In this document: in pieces, positions 30,895 to 34,579 of the stretch | Layout: each line of letters begins with the position of its first letter | Position numbering within the stretch: position 1 is the stretch's first letter | Source of the DNA: Thiohalobacter sp. | GTDB lineage: Bacteria; Pseudomonadota; Gammaproteobacteria; Thiohalobacterales; Thiohalobacteraceae | NCBI GenBank assembly: GCA_026993645.1 | Contig: JALWSQ010000293.1 | Location: forward strand, 1-34,579 | Direction: 5' to 3' | DNA: 34,579 nt | Translations under genes and position numbers: made by a program | Notes under the pieces: model-generated | What the model saw: the letters and a program-made list of their open reading frames with translations, nothing else | Database searches by the model: none | What the model was told of the DNA's origin: nothing

Positions 30895-32025
30895 ATGATC
30901 CAGACGACTTCCAAGAAACCGGCGTCGCTGCGCCGGGTGGCGGGATGGCTGGCCCTGGCCCTGCTGGCCAGCGGCTGCAGCACCTTTCACAAGATCGTTC
31001 CGCGCAAGAAGGTGGACTACAAGCAGAGCCGGGAGACCCGGCCGCTGGAGGTGCCCCCCGACCTCAGTTCCAGCCAGATCAAGGACCGGCTGCAGGTGCC
31101 GGGTGCCGAGGCCAGCTATCGCGCCTATCAGCGCCGGCAGGCGCCCGCCGGCGGTGCGGCCGCGGCGGTGCTGCCGCGTTTCCCCGGCGTGCACCTGGCC
31201 CATGACGGCGCCACGCGCTGGCTGGTCATCGACGCGCCGGCCGAGGCGGTCTGGCCCAAGGTGCGGGCATTCTGGTTGCAGAACGGCTTCCTGTTGCGGG
31301 TCGACGATCCCAAGGCGGGCATCCTGGAGACCGACTGGGCCGAGAACCGGGCCGACATCCCCCAGGGGCCCATCCGCCGCCTGCTGAGCAAGGCCCTGGA
31401 CACCCTCTATTCCTCGGCCACCCGCGACCGCTTCCGGGTGCGGCTGGAGCGTGGCGAGCGGCCGGGTACCACGGAACTCTTCCTCACCCACCAGGGCATG
31501 GAGGAGGTGGTGCAGGGTACCCCGGACGAGGATGGTTCCACCATCTGGCGGCCGCGGCCGTCGGATCCCGAGCTGGAGGCCGAGATGCTGCAGCGGTTGA
31601 TGGTCTATCTCGGCGTCCAGGCGGAGCAGGCCAGGCAGCTGGCGGCGCAGAAGCCGGCCGCGGCGGCGCGGGCCGAGCTGGGCCGGGACCAGGGCGGCCC
31701 CCTGCTGCAGGTGCACGAGGGTTTCGCCCGGGCCTGGCGCCGCACCGGCATCGCCCTCGACCGGGTCGGCTTCGCGGTGGAGGATCGCAACCGCAGCCGG
31801 GGTATCTACTACGTCCGCTACCACCCCGAGGACACCGGCAAGAAGGGCTTCCTGTCCCGGCTGGCATTCTGGCGCCACAGGCACAAGGCCGGTGATCGCT
31901 ACCAGGTGCGGGTCATCCCCGGGGACCGGCTGACACGCATCCGCATCCTCACCGACCAGGGCGAACCCGCCCCCGCGGCCACCGCCAAGGCCATCCTCGA
32001 GCTGCTGCTGAAGGAACTGCGGTAG
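30895..32025 (+). CDS. bamC: BamC, outer-membrane lipoprotein of the BAM complex
   Basis: 376 aa from the ATG at 30895 (E. coli 344 aa); the ORF-track start at 30850 lies inside dapA. The lipoprotein signal WLALALLASGC has lipobox LASGC. It is followed by the conserved unstructured segment that binds BamD (VDYKQSRETRPLEVPPDLS). Two helix-grip domains follow, about residues 95-210 (WLVIDAPAEAVWPKVRAFW, GILETDWAENRADIP) and 255-376 (LLQVHEGFARAWRRTGIALDRVGF, GIYYVRYHPED). BamC assists BamABDE in outer-membrane protein insertion. The ribosome site is weak, so coupling to dapA is likely; the next gene starts 4 bp later. Confidence 0.93.
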   Translation: MIQTTSKKPASLRRVAGWLALALLASGCSTFHKIVPRKKVDYKQSRETRPLEVPPDLSSSQIKDRLQVPGAEASYRAYQRRQAPAGGAAAAVLPRFPGVHLAHDGATRWLVIDAPAEAVWPKVRAFWLQNGFLLRVDDPKAGILETDWAENRADIPQGPIRRLLSKALDTLYSSATRDRFRVRLERGERPGTTELFLTHQGMEEVVQGTPDEDGSTIWRPRPSDPELEAEMLQRLMVYLGVQAEQARQLAAQKPAAAARAELGRDQGGPLLQVHEGFARAWRRTGIALDRVGFAVEDRNRSRGIYYVRYHPEDTGKKGFLSRLAFWRHRHKAGDRYQVRVIPGDRLTRIRILTDQGEPAPAATAKAILELLLKELR

Positions 32026-32029
32026 CCCC

Positions 32030-32800
32030 ATGGGGCTGCGGTTCGCCTCCCTCGGCAGTGGCAGTCGTGGCAACGCCACGCTGATCGAGGCCGGTGCCAC
32101 CCGGGTACTGGTGGATTGCGGCTTCTCCCTGGCGGAGACGCGCCGGCGCCTGGCCCGGCTGGCCCTGACACCGGCGGACCTGGATGCCATCCTGGTCACC
32201 CACGAGCACGGTGATCACGTGCGTGGTGTGGAACGGCTGGCGCGGGCGGCGGGCTGCCCGGTCTGGTGCACCCCCGGCACCAGCGCGGCCCTGGGGGAGC
32301 CCTTCGCCACCGTCGAGGCCCGTTTCTTCTCCAGCCATGCCCCCTTCCGCATCGGTACCCTGGACGTGGCGCCGGTGCCCGTGCCCCACGATGCGCGAGA
32401 ACCGGCCCAGTTCGTGTTCGGTTACGGCGGCCGCCGGCTCGGGGTGCTCACCGACCTGGGCCAGGTGACCGAGCACGTGCTGCGCTGCTTCCAGGGCTGT
32501 GATGCCCTGGTGCTGGAGACCAACCATGACGAGGACATGCTCTGGAACGGCCGATATCCCCCCGTCCTCAAGCAGCGCGTGGGTGGTCGCTTCGGCCACC
32601 TGAGCAACCGCCAGGCGGCGGCCTTCCTGGCCGCGGCGGCCCCCGAGCGGCTGCAGTGCCTGGTGGTGGCCCACCTGAGCGAGAAGAACAACCGACCGAA
32701 CCTGGCGGTGGCGGCCATCAGCCGGGCCCTGGGTTGTGACCCGGACTGGGTGGGGGTGGCGACCCAGGACGGGGGCTGTGCCTGGCGCAGCGTCGCCTGA
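32030..32800 (+). CDS. Metallo-beta-lactamase-fold hydrolase (YycJ/WalJ-like)
   Basis: 256 aa. It starts with RFASLGSGSRGNATLIEAGATRVLVDCGFS and carries the metal motif THEHGDH (His58, His60, Asp62, His63), then SSHAPFRIGTLDVAPVPVPHDA, VLTDLGQVTEHV and HLSNRQAAAFL, the pattern of the YycJ/VicX branch of MBL-fold nucleases/hydrolases. The substrate is unknown; relatives have been linked to DNA mismatch processing and to cell-wall signalling in Gram-positives. It is the last gene of the dapA-bamC group, 4 bp after bamC. A hairpin begins at its stop codon. Confidence 0.85.
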   Translation: MGLRFASLGSGSRGNATLIEAGATRVLVDCGFSLAETRRRLARLALTPADLDAILVTHEHGDHVRGVERLARAAGCPVWCTPGTSAALGEPFATVEARFFSSHAPFRIGTLDVAPVPVPHDAREPAQFVFGYGGRRLGVLTDLGQVTEHVLRCFQGCDALVLETNHDEDMLWNGRYPPVLKQRVGGRFGHLSNRQAAAFLAAAAPERLQCLVVAHLSEKNNRPNLAVAAISRALGCDPDWVGVATQDGGCAWRSVA

Positions 32801-32820
32801 ACCGGCTCCCCCGCCGGTTC
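32799..32820 (+). terminator. Hairpin at the end of the dapA-bamC-MBL group
   Basis: GAACCGGC and GCCGGTTC form a perfect 8-bp stem with a TCCCCC loop, overlapping the stop codon. No T-run follows, so this is terminator-like at best. Confidence 0.45.
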
Positions 32821-32834
32821 TGCAAGGGTGTGAC

Positions 32835-32862
32835 TAAAGTCTCTTTCGTGGTCCGCCGATAG
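32835..32862 (+). promoter_or_regulatory. Predicted sigma-28 (FliA) promoter of the second chemoreceptor gene
   Basis: TAAAGTCT-N12-GCCGATAG is a near-perfect flagellar sigma-28 promoter. Spacing and distance to the start codon (82 bp from the -10 element) equal those of the promoter at 17541-17568. Confidence 0.85.
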
Positions 32863-32936
32863 CCTGCGCGGAGGTTGGATCTGTGCCCGGGGCGGGATGC
32901 TTCGGTCGTCGAGGGATACCGAGAAGGGACCACCAG

Positions 32937-34579
32937 ATGAACCCATTGCAGAAGCTGTCGATCATCACCCGCATCCGGTTGGGATTCGCCATCGTGGCCA
33001 TCATGCTGCTGGCCATCGCCGGCCTGGCGCTGTTCTCGGTCCAGGCCACCCGCTACACCCTGGATGGCATCGTCACCGGGACCCAGCCCAAGGTCATCGC
33101 CTCCGAGGAACTGGCGCGCAAGCTGCACCAGGCGACGGGCCAGCTGGGCCTGTTCCTGCTGAGTCACGAGCCCGCGCGGCTGAAGTCGTACACCCGGGCC
33201 CTGGGGACGGCAGTCAAGGCCTTGCATGGGCTGGAGCACCAGTACCGGACCCATGCCGATCCGGACGCCCGGACGCGGCTGGAACGGGTACGCAAGAACG
33301 TCGCCGCCTACCGCAAGCTGGCCACCGACCTGGTACAGGTCTCCCTGGATCGGCGCCGCAACATGCCGGCGCTGCCCTATGCCTCCGAGCACATCAACCC
33401 GGCCAGCCGTCGCATCCTGGGCCAGATCGACATCATGATCGGTTCCGAGCTGGAAGAGAGCGCGGCCGACCGGCGCCCCATCCTGACCGCCCTCTACCAG
33501 CTCAAGACGGGCTGGGTGAACGTCATGAACGCCATTCGGGCCTATCTCGCCTTCCGCAGCGACCAGGCCTACCAGGAGCTGACCATGCGCTTCGAGGCCA
33601 GCGGCAAGCAACTGGCGAAGGTGGCGACCTTTGGTGATCGCCTGACCTTCGAGCAGGCCGATGCCCTGGAGCGGATTCAGGCGACCTACGGCAAACTGAA
33701 GCCGGAATTGGCCAAGCTGCGCGAGTTCGCCACCTCCGGCAAGTGGCGGACCGACATCTGGCTGGTGCGGGTGAGCCTGATTCCCCTGCTGGCCCGCATC
33801 GGCACCGACCTGGACTGGATCGTGGAACACAGCAACCAGGGCATCCGGAGCCGCAGCCAGGCCCTGCTGCAGGACCTGGAGCGGCGCGCCGACTGGATGA
33901 TCGCCGTGGTGGTGTTTGGTCTGTTCCTGTCCATCGGTGGGGCCTGGTTGTTCGCGCGCCAGGTGGGACGACCGGTGTGCCGCCTGCGCGGCATGCTGCG
34001 TGACATCGCCGAGGGGAACGGCGATCTGCGCGCCCGGGTACCGGTCGATTCCGATGACGAGCTGGGCCAGGCCTCGCGTTATTTCAACGCCACCATGGAG
34101 ACCATCCAGGGCATGGTGCGGGAGGTGATCGGTCTCGCCGGCAAGGTCTACACCCTGGTGGAGGAGACCGGCGGCCGGGTCGCCGCGGTGACCGAGAATG
34201 CCGGCCGCAATGCGGAGCAGGTGCGCGGCACCGCCGCCGCCACCGAGCAGATGTCGGTCACCAGCCAGCAGATCGCCGGCAATGCCCGCAGCGCGGCGGA
34301 GGCGGTGGACCGGGCCCGCGACGATGCGGTGGCCGGGGCCAAGGCGGTGGTGGAAACGGCCAGCCGCTCGCGCGAGATGAACGGCCAGCTCGAGGCATTG
34401 CAGGAGAACGTGGACACCATCGCCGCCAAGGGCAAGGAGATGCTGGCGGTGGTGGACGTGATCAACGAGATCGCCAGCCAGACCAACCTGCTGGCGCTGA
34501 ATGCGGCCATCGAGGCGGCGCGCGCCGGCGAGATGGGCCGTGGTTTCGCCGTGGTGGCGGACTGCTCGTTGTCCCGCAG
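32937..34579 (+). CDS. Methyl-accepting chemotaxis protein, 3' truncated at the contig end
   Basis: At least 547 codons, open to the end, so absent from the ORF track. Start ATG at 32937 (AAGGGA 8 nt upstream): [20 protein letters not shown]. First membrane helix about residues 14-36, a largely helical periplasmic sensor of about 285 aa, second helix [20 protein letters not shown] (about 321-340), a HAMP domain ([19 protein letters not shown]) and the signalling coiled coil up to the tip [26 protein letters not shown]. After VVAD the expected EVRTLA is replaced by CSLSR over the final 17 bases, probably a contig-end error. The ligand is unknown. Confidence 0.93.
   Translation, partial: MNPLQKLSIITRIRLGFAIVAIMLLAIAGLALFSVQATRYTLDGIVTGTQPKVIASEELARKLHQATGQLGLFLLSHEPARLKSYTRALGTAVKALHGLEHQYRTHADPDARTRLERVRKNVAAYRKLATDLVQVSLDRRRNMPALPYASEHINPASRRILGQIDIMIGSELEESAADRRPILTALYQLKTGWVNVMNAIRAYLAFRSDQAYQELTMRFEASGKQLAKVATFGDRLTFEQADALERIQATYGKLKPELAKLREFATSGKWRTDIWLVRVSLIPLLARIGTDLDWIVEHSNQGIRSRSQALLQDLERRADWMIAVVVFGLFLSIGGAWLFARQVGRPVCRLRGMLRDIAEGNGDLRARVPVDSDDELGQASRYFNATMETIQGMVREVIGLAGKVYTLVEETGGRVAAVTENAGRNAEQVRGTAAATEQMSVTSQQIAGNARSAAEAVDRARDDAVAGAKAVVETASRSREMNGQLEALQENVDTIAAKGKEMLAVVDVINEIASQTNLLALNAAIEAARAGEMGRGFAVVADCSLSR

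Noticed and set aside
28499-30898. 799-aa plus-strand ORF
   Set aside because: It is antisense to gcvR and the GalT-type gene and then out of frame over dapA; no family motif.

Overview
The window looks like a complete contig from a GC-rich gammaproteobacterium that oxidises reduced sulfur and probably swims. The evidence is a thiosulfate-oxidising soxXYZA/soxB set, a YeeE/YedE-type sulfur transporter, rhodanese and TusA, two chemoreceptor genes behind flagellar sigma-28-type promoters, and gammaproteobacterial housekeeping order (tolA-tolB-pal-cpoB-queE-queC; bcp-gcvR facing dapA-bamC). The species cannot be fixed from the sequence alone. A lineage near the Chromatiales/Ectothiorhodospiraceae is a reasonable inference.

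Layout. 1-4.9 kb (+): a truncated tolA, then tolB, pal, cpoB (envelope Tol-Pal system) and queE-queC (7-deazaguanine/queuosine pathway). 4.9-6.3 kb (+): a YeeE/YedE transporter and tRNA-Lys(UUU). 6.4-10.6 kb (-): soxX-soxY-soxZ-soxA, an intrinsic terminator, then soxB; a near-consensus sigma-70 promoter lies before soxX. 10.7-12.2 kb (-): a BepA-like M48 protease. 12.3-13.2 kb (+): single-domain rhodanese and tusA, each with its own promoter. 13.2-17.5 kb: two different FadL-family outer-membrane barrels transcribed divergently, then a secreted DUF302-like protein. 17.5-18.8 kb (+): a short chemoreceptor. 18.8-19.4 kb: a repeat-rich spacer. 19.4-23.7 kb (+): an RND efflux adaptor-pump pair. 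23.8-26.3 kb (+): a LysR regulator, a small unknown protein and an AI-2E/PerM-type permease. 26.3-29.8 kb (-): a PIN-PhoH ATPase, Bcp, GcvR and a GalT-type nucleotidyltransferase. 29.9-32.8 kb (+): dapA, bamC and a metallo-beta-lactamase-fold hydrolase. 32.8-34.6 kb (+): a second chemoreceptor, cut by the contig end.

How it fits together. SoxXA, SoxYZ and SoxB would load thiosulfate onto SoxYZ and release sulfate in the periplasm. No soxCD is visible, so sulfane sulfur is expected to be deposited as zero-valent sulfur or passed to cytoplasmic carriers. The YeeE-type transporter, rhodanese and TusA suit cytoplasmic sulfur import and relay. The two FadL barrels and the DUF302-like protein sit directly beside them and may handle hydrophobic or zero-valent sulfur across the outer membrane; that is inference.

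Both contig ends look unreliable. Bases 1-58 are an inverted copy of 96-153 inside tolA, and the last ~17 bases break a highly conserved chemoreceptor motif.
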